Shown one piece after another: positions 26,072 to 35,097 of a DNA stretch of 53,971 bases (within the stretch, counting starts at the first letter, position 1; each line of letters begins with the position of its first letter). This stretch comes from Niallia endozanthoxylica (GTDB taxonomy: Bacteria; Bacillota; Bacilli; Bacillales; Cytobacillaceae): NCBI RefSeq assembly GCF_008710145.1, contig NZ_VYKL01000048.1, positions 1-53,971 on the forward strand, given 5' to 3'. Below the pieces are notes generated by a model that worked only from the letters and a program-made list of their open reading frames with translations, did no database searches and was not told the DNA's origin. The position numbers and the translations under genes were made by a program.

Positions 26072-26812
26072 TCATTTACCTTCAGAATAATATACGTTAT
26101 TCTCAATACAAATTTCTTTTATCCTTTTTAATACTGCTTTTGTGGGTTTGGTATTGAATAAATCTAAATTATTACTTAAAATATCCGGACCTAATTTCCA
26201 CCACTTACATTTTTGTAGTTCTTGAATAATTTCATCTGGAAACCTTTTTTTTAGAGTTCTAGCAGGAACTCCTGCAACAATAGTATATGGTTCAACATTC
26301 TTTGTAACTACTGCTCCAGCTGCTATTACTGCTCCATCACCAACTATAACATCCCGACATATAACTGCATTACAACCAATCCATACATCATTTCCAATGA
26401 TACAAGGTTCTTGAAACCTATCATATAAAGGAGCCTCTTTTATAATTTCAAAATCCTTTGAGTATAGGAAAGCATGAGTCGTAACTTTTTCATAATCATG
26501 ATTTGCTCCACCAATACCAACATTCCAAGATATAGAGTTAAATGCTCCAATCTCAGCATTCCAAATATGTGTATTTCTTCCAGTATAAGTATATCTACCT
26601 ATTTTCGAATTATAAATTGAATTATTACGTTGAATGGTATTTCTTTCACACAATTCACTATTTTGTACCACGGTAAAGTCATTTATTGCTACATGTTCTC
26701 CTAAATTGGAGTTGATGACTCTCGTACCTTTATATATTTTACAAGAAGATTCAAAAGTCACATCTTTTATAAAAGCACTTTCATCGACATAACCGTTTTT
26801 TTGTTGGCTCAT
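26072..26812 (-). CDS. Hexapeptide-repeat acyltransferase (CatB/XAT-like)
   Basis: The 246-residue protein is a left-handed beta-helix acyltransferase. Hexapeptide repeats run from ~15 to ~190 (for example IGNDVWIGCNAVICRDVIVGDGAVIAAGAVVTKNVEPY), broken by the loop IGGANHDYEKVTTHAF that carries the catalytic-type histidine, and it ends with AGVPARTLKKRFPDE, common to CatB, WbbJ and VatD relatives. The N-terminal extension of extra repeat turns is longer than in simple O-acetyltransferases. In this operon it most likely acetylates a sugar or an amino sugar of the repeat unit. GGAGAAG precedes the ATG. Confidence 0.85.
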   Translation of the reverse strand: MSQQKNGYVDESAFIKDVTFESSCKIYKGTRVINSNLGEHVAINDFTVVQNSELCERNTIQRNNSIYNSKIGRYTYTGRNTHIWNAEIGAFNSISWNVGIGGANHDYEKVTTHAFLYSKDFEIIKEAPLYDRFQEPCIIGNDVWIGCNAVICRDVIVGDGAVIAAGAVVTKNVEPYTIVAGVPARTLKKRFPDEIIQELQKCKWWKLGPDILSNNLDLFNTKPTKAVLKRIKEICIENNVYYSEGK

Positions 26813-26960
26813 ATCGCTTCTCCTTTATTCCATTAATTAAACAGTTATTAGTAAATATTTCAATAATCACCGCTGTTTAATAATGCTGACAAAGCTTTAT
26901 ATTCACATCATTAATTATTCAGATTAATTTAACAGGGTTTATTTGAATAGTAATATATTA

Positions 26961-28160
26961 CTATTCAAATACTACTGTAATATTTTCTTCTACAGATTTA
27001 AGAAGTGACTTACACTCATTTAGAGTAGTACCTTTTAGAATAACTTGCCCAATTCTGTTAGATCCATTAGTAAACTTTTCGACTTCTGAGCCTTTATTAA
27101 TATTGAAAGATATATCAACTATATTATCATCTATTTTATTCTTATTAATAAGATCTTTTACAGTACCACTTTTTTCAGATATCAATAATTGTGCAAGGCA
27201 AGGTGTAGTTTCTGCATTTCGATTTTCAAAAACACTTTTAGGGTTCTCCCCCATAGCCATTAAAACAATCATCTTATATATATCTATACCATAATATATA
27301 CTAACAAGTTCAGGAAGACATGTAGCACCAATTCTTCCAGTCAATTCTATAATATATACTTTTCCATCCTTTTCTATTAAATCGATATTTACAGCACAAT
27401 TATCAAGTCCTATTGCTTTTATTGCCAGCTTTGATTGTTCAATAGCTATCTTTTCAATACTTTTATCCCCTTCAAATGGCATAGAGTGTCCAACTGGAAT
27501 AGCCGTACTACTTGAATATGTCATATCGTTATGAAGAAGGACATATATAATCTCTCCCTCGTAAATAAAGGCCTGTGCACCAAATTCATTGCCTTCTATA
27601 AACTCTTCCACAATGCAAAAGTGTTCCTTTGTTAAACTCATAGTTTTTTCATATGAATGACGTACCTCATCCTTTGTTCTAGCGATATATATCCCTAAAC
27701 TCCCCTGCAAATCAACAGCCTTAACTATTAACGGTAATTGTAAATCGTTTATTACATTTTCTAATTCTTCTTTTGAAGATACTTTTCGAAATTTTGCTGT
27801 ACTTACCCCAGATTTTTCAAATATATCCTTCATATCTGCTTTATTTGAAGAAATAATTCCTGCCTTCTCTGAGATTCCCTTTAATTGCATTTTGTCACAA
27901 ACATATCCTAAAGATTTAATACCTGTATCCATACAGCATGTGGCTATACCATCAATCTTATTTTGCTGTGCTCCAGCCAAAATTTCATCTGGATTTCTCA
28001 AATCTCCATAAAAGACTTCATCCGCTTCTTTTATCCCTGGATTATCTCCAGGTAATGTAGCTACCACCGTTTTATAACCTAGCTCTTTTGCTGCTTTTAT
28101 TAGAGGTACCTGAGAATAGCTAGAACCTAATACCATCAATTTTTTTTTGTTAGTTTCCAT
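26961..28160 (-). CDS. CarB-like ATP-grasp ligase 1
   Basis: The 399-residue enzyme has an N-terminal Rossmann-like domain (KLMVLGSSYSQVPLIKAAKELG), a linker and an ATP-grasp domain: LPLIVKAVDLQGSLGIYIA with the ATP lysine, IVEEFIEGNEFGAQAF, then NIDLIEKDGKVYIIELTGRIG with the metal-binding Glu and Asn-type residues. A C-terminal LAL_C2-like domain follows. Such enzymes activate a carboxylate as acyl phosphate and join it to an amine. The next gene upstream encodes a paralogue five bases away, so the two act in one pathway. I infer amide linkage of an amino acid to a sugar acid, or synthesis of a peptide-like decoration. Confidence 0.82.
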   Translation of the reverse strand: METNKKKLMVLGSSYSQVPLIKAAKELGYKTVVATLPGDNPGIKEADEVFYGDLRNPDEILAGAQQNKIDGIATCCMDTGIKSLGYVCDKMQLKGISEKAGIISSNKADMKDIFEKSGVSTAKFRKVSSKEELENVINDLQLPLIVKAVDLQGSLGIYIARTKDEVRHSYEKTMSLTKEHFCIVEEFIEGNEFGAQAFIYEGEIIYVLLHNDMTYSSSTAIPVGHSMPFEGDKSIEKIAIEQSKLAIKAIGLDNCAVNIDLIEKDGKVYIIELTGRIGATCLPELVSIYYGIDIYKMIVLMAMGENPKSVFENRNAETTPCLAQLLISEKSGTVKDLINKNKIDDNIVDISFNINKGSEVEKFTNGSNRIGQVILKGTTLNECKSLLKSVEENITVVFE

Positions 28161-28165
28161 AATAC

Positions 28166-29353
28166 TTACTCCTTAGTTAAAATATTAATTTTACTTAATG
28201 CTTCTTCACATATATCCATAGCTTCAATAGCTGTTTTACCTTGGGCTATTACATAGCCTACTCTATCTAAGCTACTATTAATATCAGTTACTTTTTCTCC
28301 AACATGTTTCATAAGACAAACTTCTTTAACACCATTTATTTTTCTAACTTCTTCCAACCCATCTATTTTTTCAATTATTCCACTTGAAGCTGATATAAAT
28401 CTAATAGCACTTCCCAGATTTATTATTGAATTCAGATTAACTTTTTGACCTGTTAATAAATCGATCGTTAACCCGACCATATCAATGCCAGTAGATAAAG
28501 GTACCAAATGAGTTGTGATACAATCACCACCCATCCGGGCTCCTAATTCAACTAATTTGGGACCTTCTGCTGTTAAAATAATCTCAACATGCGCCGGACC
28601 AATATTTATACCTATAGCATTAACTGCCTGTTTAGCCAATTCAGTTATTTTGATTTTATCGTACTCCGACAATATTGAAGGTTGTGAATGTCCCATTTCC
28701 ACAAAATGAGGTGAACCAGTAGTTAGCTTATCTGTAATATTTAAAACCGTAGTCTCCCCATCTATTGTCATAGTTTCTACACTTACTTCAGGTCCTTGCA
28801 TAAATTCTTCAATAATCACCTTTCCATTTCGTGAACATTGCAAACTATATGGATATGCTTTTAACAATTCATGCTCGTCATTAGCTAACATTACCCCACG
28901 GCTTCCAGCATTATCTACCGGCTTAATTATGCAAGGGTATCTAATTTCTTTTATATATTTTTTCAACATATTATAATCATTAATAATATAAAACCATGGA
29001 GATGCTACACCCTGTTCTTTAAAAGTCTTAATCATTTCTCCTTTATCTGTTGATTTACATGCTGTATCAAAAGATATTCCTGGAAGGTTAAGTTTATTTG
29101 TTGCATAAGCTACACTTCTTACAGGCATATCAGTAGCCAAAGTCATTACCCCATCCGCAGAAAAATCTCTAGCAGCACTATATACCTTCTCTTTATCAAG
29201 AGTACTTATATTATAAAACTTATCAGCATACTTAATTCCTATTGCTTTAGGATTCATATCAACAACTGCAACTATGAAACCTTTCTCTTTTGCCCTTTTA
29301 ATAGCAGGCAATTGTAAAATTGAAGCACCAATAACTAATAGTTTCTTACTCAT
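28166..29353 (-). CDS. CarB-like ATP-grasp ligase 2
   Basis: The 395-residue protein is a diverged paralogue of the next gene. It starts KLLVIGASILQLPAIKRAKEKG and has YPCIIKPVDNAGSRGVML (the glycine loop and ATP lysine), VIIEEFMQGPEVSVETMTID, HVEIILTAEGPKLVELGARMGGDCIT, then the LAL_C2-like C-terminus. The GARMGGD motif is the metal and ATP-binding end of the grasp. The ATG overlaps the stop of the sugar transferase gene by eight bases and the spacing to the next gene is five bases, so it is firmly within the operon. The substrate is unknown. The pair suggests two successive ligations or a heteromer. Confidence 0.82.
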   Translation of the reverse strand: MSKKLLVIGASILQLPAIKRAKEKGFIVAVVDMNPKAIGIKYADKFYNISTLDKEKVYSAARDFSADGVMTLATDMPVRSVAYATNKLNLPGISFDTACKSTDKGEMIKTFKEQGVASPWFYIINDYNMLKKYIKEIRYPCIIKPVDNAGSRGVMLANDEHELLKAYPYSLQCSRNGKVIIEEFMQGPEVSVETMTIDGETTVLNITDKLTTGSPHFVEMGHSQPSILSEYDKIKITELAKQAVNAIGINIGPAHVEIILTAEGPKLVELGARMGGDCITTHLVPLSTGIDMVGLTIDLLTGQKVNLNSIINLGSAIRFISASSGIIEKIDGLEEVRKINGVKEVCLMKHVGEKVTDINSSLDRVGYVIAQGKTAIEAMDICEEALSKINILTKE

Positions 29354-29963
29354 TATTTAACCCCTTAGCGGAATTTTTATTATACACATTTTCTCTTTTT
29401 AGAATAGTAACTATTGTTTTTATTAAGACTTTAAGATCTAGTACAAAAGACAAGTTCTCTGCATAAAAAGCATCATATTGATATTTTTCTTCTTGATTAA
29501 TTGAATTTCTATAATAGGCTTGACTATAACCAGTTAAACCTGGGCGTACTTTAATTCTTTTTTTCATATTTTCATTATATTCCTCTAAGCCTTTTCCAGT
29601 TAAAGTAGGTCGAGGTCCAATAAAACTCATATCCCCTTTTAAAACATTAAATAATTGAGGTAACTCATCAATACTTGTTTTCCTTAAGAGCTTTCCAACC
29701 TTTGTTAATCTGTCATCTCCATTTGAATTATATGTGGACCCATCAGAATTTCTATAGTCGGGAGAATTCATTTTCATTGTTCGAAACTTGTACATTTTAT
29801 ATATTTCCCCATGCAATCCTCGTCTATCTGAAACATAAAAGATCGTACCAAAGTCTCCAAAATAGATAAGTGGTGAAACAACAACTACAATAATAATCAG
29901 AAAGGGCAGAAGTAATATAGAAAAAACAATGTCGAATATCCGTTTTATACCCATTTTATACAT
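29346..29963 (-). CDS. Initiating sugar-phosphate transferase (PglC/WcaJ type)
   Basis: The 205-residue protein is a monotopic polyprenyl-phosphate sugar-1-phosphate transferase. It has one N-terminal membrane hairpin (IKRIFDIVFSILLLPFLIIIVVVV), the catalytic MYKFRTMKMN, LRKTSIDELPQLFNVLKGDMSFIGPRP and the C-terminal VRPGLTGYSQAYYRN. Length matches the short PglC class, which lacks the extra N-terminal membrane domain of WbaP. It starts the repeat unit by loading the first sugar phosphate onto undecaprenyl phosphate. With CapD and DegT next door, the first sugar is plausibly a diacetamido-trideoxyhexose, an inference. It begins two bases past the aminotransferase stop. Confidence 0.93.
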   Translation of the reverse strand: MYKMGIKRIFDIVFSILLLPFLIIIVVVVSPLIYFGDFGTIFYVSDRRGLHGEIYKMYKFRTMKMNSPDYRNSDGSTYNSNGDDRLTKVGKLLRKTSIDELPQLFNVLKGDMSFIGPRPTLTGKGLEEYNENMKKRIKVRPGLTGYSQAYYRNSINQEEKYQYDAFYAENLSFVLDLKVLIKTIVTILKRENVYNKNSAKGLNNE

Positions 29964-29964
29964 T

Positions 29965-31191
29965 TTAACAACCTCTTACAATCCCAATATTTTCGATTAC
30001 ATTCTTGCATACATACTCCACATCCTCATCACTCATCAAAGTATGAAGCGGAAGTGTAATCTCATTCCTATACATTTTAAAAGCATTAGGATAATCCCTA
30101 ATATCAAAGCCTAAATTCCTATAAGCCGTAAACATAGGCAATGGCTTATAGTGAACATTACAAGCAACGCCAGCTTCAGCCATCTTAACAATAACTTCAT
30201 TTCTCTCTTCTTCCCCAAATCCAGTTATCCTAGCTAAATAAAGATGACCTGAGGAAGAAAAATCCCTACCATAATGCTGCAAACTTTGAATACCAATTGG
30301 CAAAAGCGCTTTATCATACATCTCAATAATCTCTCTACGTCTTTCCAACAAACCTTCGTATCTATCTAACTGAATTAAACCAATGCTTGCCATAATATCC
30401 GTCATATTACACTTATAGGCTGGGTAAACAATATCATATTCCCATGCACCTTTTTGAGTTTTAGCAAGTGCATCTTTAGACTGACCATGTAGACTGTATA
30501 ACATGTATTGTTTATAGAGCCACTCATCATCAATTCCTTGGTCATTACGCCAAACAACAGCCCCACCTTCAGCCGTTGTCAAATTCTTTACCGCATGAAA
30601 GGAGAAACATGTAAAATCAGCAACTTGCCCGCACTGCTCTCCCTTTCTTTTCGCCCCAAAAGCATGAGCTGCATCAGTCATTACTATCACTCTGTCAAAT
30701 ACCTTTTGAAGTTCATTATTTGCTTTAAATAGTTCTTTCTTGCTTTCTACTATTTCGTAGATTGTTTCGTAATCACACATTTTTCCTGCAATATCAACAG
30801 CAATAATAGATTTTGTCTTCTCTGTAATCGCATCGGCAAGTTTTGCATAATCCATTTCAAAAGAATCTGGAGCTGTATCAACAAGAACAATCTTTGCCCC
30901 TACATGATCAATAACTGAGGCAGATGCTGTATAGGTATAGGCTGATGTAATAACCTCGTCACCGGGTCCAACACCTAAAATACGCAGAGTAAGCTCCATA
31001 GCTGCTGTTGCAGAATTTAAACAAACAGCTTTATTAGTACCCACATACTCAGCAATTCTTTTTTCAAACTCCTTTGTTCTTGGTCCAGTAGTAATCCAAC
31101 CAGACTTCATTGCTTTTATAACTTCCTCAATCTCCGCATCTGTAATATCTGGTGGAGAGAATGGTATATTTCTTACTTTTGAATCAATCAT
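29965..31191 (-). CDS. DegT/DnrJ/EryC1/StrS aminotransferase
   Basis: The 408-residue PLP enzyme transfers an amino group to a keto-sugar nucleotide. It has GWITTGPRTKEFEKRIAEYV, the LNSATAAMELTL phosphate-binding block, MTDAAHAFGAK (D173 for the pyridine nitrogen), the lysine in FHAVKNLTTAEGG (K202) and HYKPLPMF. The ~25-residue insertion around KKELFKANNELQKVFDRVIV before DAAH is unusual for the family. Placed between the CapD-type dehydratase and the initiating transferase, it fits the PglE step, which makes UDP-4-amino-4,6-dideoxy-GlcNAc. GTGAGG precedes the ATG. The gap to capD (31192-31437) shows no gene. Confidence 0.9.
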   Translation of the reverse strand: MIDSKVRNIPFSPPDITDAEIEEVIKAMKSGWITTGPRTKEFEKRIAEYVGTNKAVCLNSATAAMELTLRILGVGPGDEVITSAYTYTASASVIDHVGAKIVLVDTAPDSFEMDYAKLADAITEKTKSIIAVDIAGKMCDYETIYEIVESKKELFKANNELQKVFDRVIVMTDAAHAFGAKRKGEQCGQVADFTCFSFHAVKNLTTAEGGAVVWRNDQGIDDEWLYKQYMLYSLHGQSKDALAKTQKGAWEYDIVYPAYKCNMTDIMASIGLIQLDRYEGLLERRREIIEMYDKALLPIGIQSLQHYGRDFSSSGHLYLARITGFGEEERNEVIVKMAEAGVACNVHYKPLPMFTAYRNLGFDIRDYPNAFKMYRNEITLPLHTLMSDEDVEYVCKNVIENIGIVRGC

Positions 31192-31437
31192 TTACATTTT
31201 CCTCACTTTATACTAGTTTAGGTTTATTCAATAAATATATTTATCTAGTAACTTAGTACTTAATTGCATTTTAGATATTAACCAATTCAACCAACTACTA
31301 ATTCACTAAATACAACATCATATTACTTCTATAACCGTTGACCAATCAATAGGAAATGAGTTCCCTATCTCTACTTAAAACAACAAAACAGAAGGATGTA
31401 AATGAATACCGTAAGTATCCACCCACACCCTAAATAA

Positions 31438-33264
31438 TCACATACTACCAACCAATATCTTTTTCTCACTAAACTTCGTATTAGCAATCCCCACAAGCGT
31501 TTCCTTCAACTCAACAGCATCCATATCAGGAAGTGTTCCAATAACCGAATATAACTCGTTCTTCTCCATCGGCTCTGCCTTCCCAATAAAAATCTTCGGA
31601 AACACCTGCTCCTTCTGAACTTCATTATCATTCAACAACTCTTCATACATTTTTTCACCAGGGCGTAATCCAGAATATTCAATCCCAATTTCTTCTACTG
31701 AATATCCAGAAAGTGTAATAAGATTCTTTGCAAGATCCACAATCTTAACTGGCTCTCCCATATCTAATACAAATACCTCGCCGCCGCGAGCCAACGCACC
31801 TGCTTGGATGACAAGTCTTGATGCTTCTGGAATTGTCATAAAATATCTTGTAATATCAGGGTGTGTAACTGTTATAGGGCCTCCTGCCTGAATTTGCTTT
31901 TTAAATAATGGGATGACGCTGCCGCGACTTCCAAGTACATTTCCGAATCGTACCGCGACAAACTTTGTTTTACTTTCTTTCGCTAAGTTTTGAATAATCA
32001 TCTCAGCAAACCGCTTTGTTGAACCCATGATGTTTGGAGGATTCACGGCCTTATCTGTTGAAATTAAGACAAAATTCTTCACACCCATTGCATCTGCTGC
32101 TTCAGCCACATTACGAGTACCAAAAATATTATTCTTTACCGCTTCAGTTGGATTGTACTCCATTAATGGCACATGCTTATGTGCTGCCGCATGGTAGACA
32201 ACATCCGGTTTGTATTGCGCCATGATATCAAAAATTCTATTACGATCTTGAATATCAGCAATTATAGGAATGATTTCAAATTCATTACTATATTTCTTAC
32301 GCAATTCCATATCAATCGTATAAATACTATTTTCACCATGCCCTAAAAGAAGGAGCTTTGATGGTGAAAAGCGTGAAATCTGCCGGCAAATTTCCGAACC
32401 AATTGATCCACCAGCACCCGTTACAAGAACGGTTTTTCCTGTTAATTTATCAGAGATACTGTTCATATCCAATTCAATTGGCTCACGGCCAAGCAAGTCT
32501 TCTACTTCAACATCTCTGATTTGGCTGACAGAAACCTTTCCTGTCATTAAATCTTCAATCATGGGAATAATCTTTGTTTTCGCCTTCGTTTTTGCACATC
32601 CATCATAAATATTCTTCATTTCCTGCTTACTTAATGAAGGAATTGCAATAACAATATGACTGATTTTACATTGTTCCACAATTCTAGGAATATCACTAGA
32701 ATTGCCTTTTACTTCTACTCCATAAATTTGCAGCTTTTGCTTGTTTTCATCATCGTCAACAAATGCCACTGGATAAAGGTCTGCTTCATTACTTTTCAAT
32801 AATTGTCGTGCAACCATTGTTCCTGCAGAACCCGCACCAACAATCAATGTTTTTTCCTTATTTGGATTCGGTGCAATAAAGTGGTCTCGTAACACACGCC
32901 ATGAAAACCTAGATCCTCCGATTAAAATTACGTGCAGCATCCAGGTAATCCCCAGCACTCGTACATAAACATTTTGATAGCCTACTAGCTGAACAATAGC
33001 TGTCAAAGCAATAGAAAACGTAACAGCTTTAACAATCGCCTTTAACTCTCCTACACTCGCATACTCCCATGCTTTCTGGTACAGACGATAAACAGAAGCA
33101 AATAAATGATGGCTGCATAATAATGTAATCGCACTGATCCAGAGCATCGGCATCGTGTACACATTCATGTAAGGATGTAAAACGTAATAACCAATAAAGA
33201 TTGCAGTTAAAACAATCAATGAATCCAAGACAATTAACAATGGCACTCGTTTTTTATAACTCAC
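31438..33264 (-). CDS. CapD/PglF-type UDP-HexNAc 4,6-dehydratase
   Basis: This protein of ~608 residues has four N-terminal membrane helices, a CoA-binding-like domain (KTLIVGAGSAGTMVARQLL) and a C-terminal SDR dehydratase with VTGAGGSIGSEICRQI at ~280-295. In the catalytic block STDKAVNPPNIMGSTKR the usual tyrosine is replaced by methionine, as in PglF/CapD/FlaA1. It converts UDP-GlcNAc to the 4-keto-6-deoxy sugar at the membrane. It is the EpsC homologue of Bacillus. The best start is the GTG at 33264, seven bases past AAGGG; a TTG two codons earlier is too near. It is the first gene behind the EAR-type leader RNA. Confidence 0.92.
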   Translation of the reverse strand: MSYKKRVPLLIVLDSLIVLTAIFIGYYVLHPYMNVYTMPMLWISAITLLCSHHLFASVYRLYQKAWEYASVGELKAIVKAVTFSIALTAIVQLVGYQNVYVRVLGITWMLHVILIGGSRFSWRVLRDHFIAPNPNKEKTLIVGAGSAGTMVARQLLKSNEADLYPVAFVDDDENKQKLQIYGVEVKGNSSDIPRIVEQCKISHIVIAIPSLSKQEMKNIYDGCAKTKAKTKIIPMIEDLMTGKVSVSQIRDVEVEDLLGREPIELDMNSISDKLTGKTVLVTGAGGSIGSEICRQISRFSPSKLLLLGHGENSIYTIDMELRKKYSNEFEIIPIIADIQDRNRIFDIMAQYKPDVVYHAAAHKHVPLMEYNPTEAVKNNIFGTRNVAEAADAMGVKNFVLISTDKAVNPPNIMGSTKRFAEMIIQNLAKESKTKFVAVRFGNVLGSRGSVIPLFKKQIQAGGPITVTHPDITRYFMTIPEASRLVIQAGALARGGEVFVLDMGEPVKIVDLAKNLITLSGYSVEEIGIEYSGLRPGEKMYEELLNDNEVQKEQVFPKIFIGKAEPMEKNELYSVIGTLPDMDAVELKETLVGIANTKFSEKKILVGSM

Positions 33265-33424
33265 CAGCAATCCCTTCTTTTTACTTTATTTTTAGATGTG
33301 ACTATTAGTATTTAATGACAATACACATTCACAAACATGTCCTCTCATTAAATTCTAATTAATATTGCGATACTACTAACCAACTAAAAAAATAGACTAT
33401 AATTAAAATAGGCATCTAACCCAC

Positions 33425-33535
33425 CCTCACATCACGCTCCCGACAACCAGTGTCTAAGGACTCGCTACAAAAGCCCCACAGCGCAACCGAGTGCCTCCAT
33501 GGATAACGGACAGGAGACATCGCCAAATGCTATTC
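33425..33535 (-). ncRNA. epsC/EAR-type antitermination leader RNA
   Basis: A G+C-richer block stands out in AT-rich DNA 160-270 bases upstream of the capD/epsC homologue. On the minus strand it contains GGCGATGTCTCC, TCCATGGAGGCACTCGGTTG and TGTAGCGAGTCCTTAGACAC. ACTCG pairs with CGAGT and further pairings (GTCTCC with GGGAG) are possible. The EAR (epsC RNA) element lies in this same place in Bacillales exopolysaccharide operons and promotes processive antitermination through long operons. The match rests on position and remembered sequence character, not on a covariance search. The remaining gap sequence (33271-33424 and 33536-33838) shows no gene. Confidence 0.7.
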
Positions 33536-33838
33536 GTTTGTTTATTCTAGTTATTTACTATGCCCAGAATAACAATGTCAACGATTATGATGTTTAACCT
33601 CAAAAAACCAATGGTTTTCATTTGCCCATTCTCATAACTACACTGAGATATTAAAATATTCAACTAAATAAACACAAAAAACGAGCAGGATAAAGAGAAA
33701 GGATAATTATAATTCTTTTCATCGATAAGTGCTACTCAGATGCTTTAACTTACTGAAGTGCATAGAATACCCATAACAAGAAAATCATTTGATGTTATTT
33801 CCGCCATCCTGCTCTTTGCAAAGCTACAAGGTTTGCTA

Positions 33839-34606
33839 TTAAAAAATCCCCAAAAACTTCTTCCTCACGACTTTTTCAGGAATCTCTTTATTCACACGCT
33901 GATTTTTAACAAGCAACTCCGCATTTTCCTTCAACATATAAACCATATCATTTCCGTAACTCTTCTCTACCTCAGCAAATGCCTCTGCCATCTTAAACCC
34001 TCGGCTCGTTACATTATGAGCATCGGAAGCAATAAAATGAGTAAGATTGGCTTCAATCAACTGATGGGAGAACTTTTTAATCTTTTTGCCGAAATAACCG
34101 CAAACACTGCCTGCTGTGACCTGTGTTAATGCGCCGTTTTTCACAAACTTGTACAGCATATCCGGATTCTCTATCAGTTCTTGATTTCGTTCTGGGTGAA
34201 CAATGATTGGAATGAGTCCTTCTGTTTGAATTTCGAACAAAAGCCGTTCTGCATAACGCGGTACATGACCTGAAGGAAATTCAATAAACAAATAGGAGCT
34301 TTCTGCTAATGGAAGAATCTTGCCGCCGGCTAGGTAATCCTCAAGAATCTCTCCATATAGGCGGTTTTCCTGCCCAGGTAGAATCTTAAGTGGGACCTCT
34401 GCTTTTACCAGTTGTTCATTTAAATCGGAAACTTTTTCTAAGATGGAGTGTTTTTCATTGATGTATTGATGGTTTTGATGATGTGGAGTAGCAATGATTG
34501 TTCGTATTCCCTCTTGAACCGCTTCTTTTGCCATTATGATCGAATCTTCAATGGTTTGTGCGCCATCATCGACTCCCGGCAGTATGTGACAATGGATATC
34601 AATCAC
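33839..34606 (-). CDS. CpsB/YwqE-type tyrosine-protein phosphatase
   Basis: The 255-residue PHP-domain, metal-dependent phosphatase has DIHCHILPGVDDGAQTIEDSI at the N-terminus, ATPHHQNHQY, GQENRLYGEILEDY, IVHPERNQE and FIASDAHNVTSRGF, the spread metal ligands of CpsB/YwqE. It reverses tyrosine phosphorylation of the polysaccharide co-polymerase kinase and of enzymes such as UDP-sugar dehydrogenase. The start is a GTG at 34606, behind AGGGGG. The matching kinase and Wzz-like modulator (YwqCD/EpsAB) are not in the window, which is unusual. It lies upstream of the EAR block, in the place of epsB. Confidence 0.92.
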   Translation of the reverse strand: MIDIHCHILPGVDDGAQTIEDSIIMAKEAVQEGIRTIIATPHHQNHQYINEKHSILEKVSDLNEQLVKAEVPLKILPGQENRLYGEILEDYLAGGKILPLAESSYLFIEFPSGHVPRYAERLLFEIQTEGLIPIIVHPERNQELIENPDMLYKFVKNGALTQVTAGSVCGYFGKKIKKFSHQLIEANLTHFIASDAHNVTSRGFKMAEAFAEVEKSYGNDMVYMLKENAELLVKNQRVNKEIPEKVVRKKFLGIF

Positions 34607-35097
34607 CCTTCACACCCCCTAATATTTGAATATGTAAATATAGAAAAAATAAATAGACTAAAAATTTATAAATTTGAAACCTTTTATAAAAACAATGATT
34701 TCAAATGCATCTTTTAATAAAAAAACAATTAATTTGTTGATAATTGTCTGAATAGTTCTTATTCTACAACGAAATCACTATAAAAAGAATCCTTTTTTAT
34801 ATAAATGTTATATCTTTTTTCCTACTATCTATTAAAATTATTTCTATTGATTTTTCAAAAACAAACCTATCATATCATGAATACATGATATTGCTTGTCG
34901 AATTTTGTTGTATTGTATTAAGATTTGATGTTTTATGCGAAATACCAACTAGAACACTACTAATTAAACTATCTTTTTGCTCTTCTGTGAAGGGAAAATT
35001 ACTATTTGGTATTTATTACATGGCAGAAAACTGGGAGAGGTTAGGAAAAAAGACAGTGGAGATCCGCTCCAACTGCCTTTTCTTAAGCCCATTTATC
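34607..35097. other. Gene-free AT-rich gap between ywqE-like and gtaB
   Basis: About 490 bp without a convincing reading frame. It must hold the promoter for the ywqE-like gene and perhaps the whole polysaccharide operon. I could not find a clean -35/-10 pair. Confidence 0.5.
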
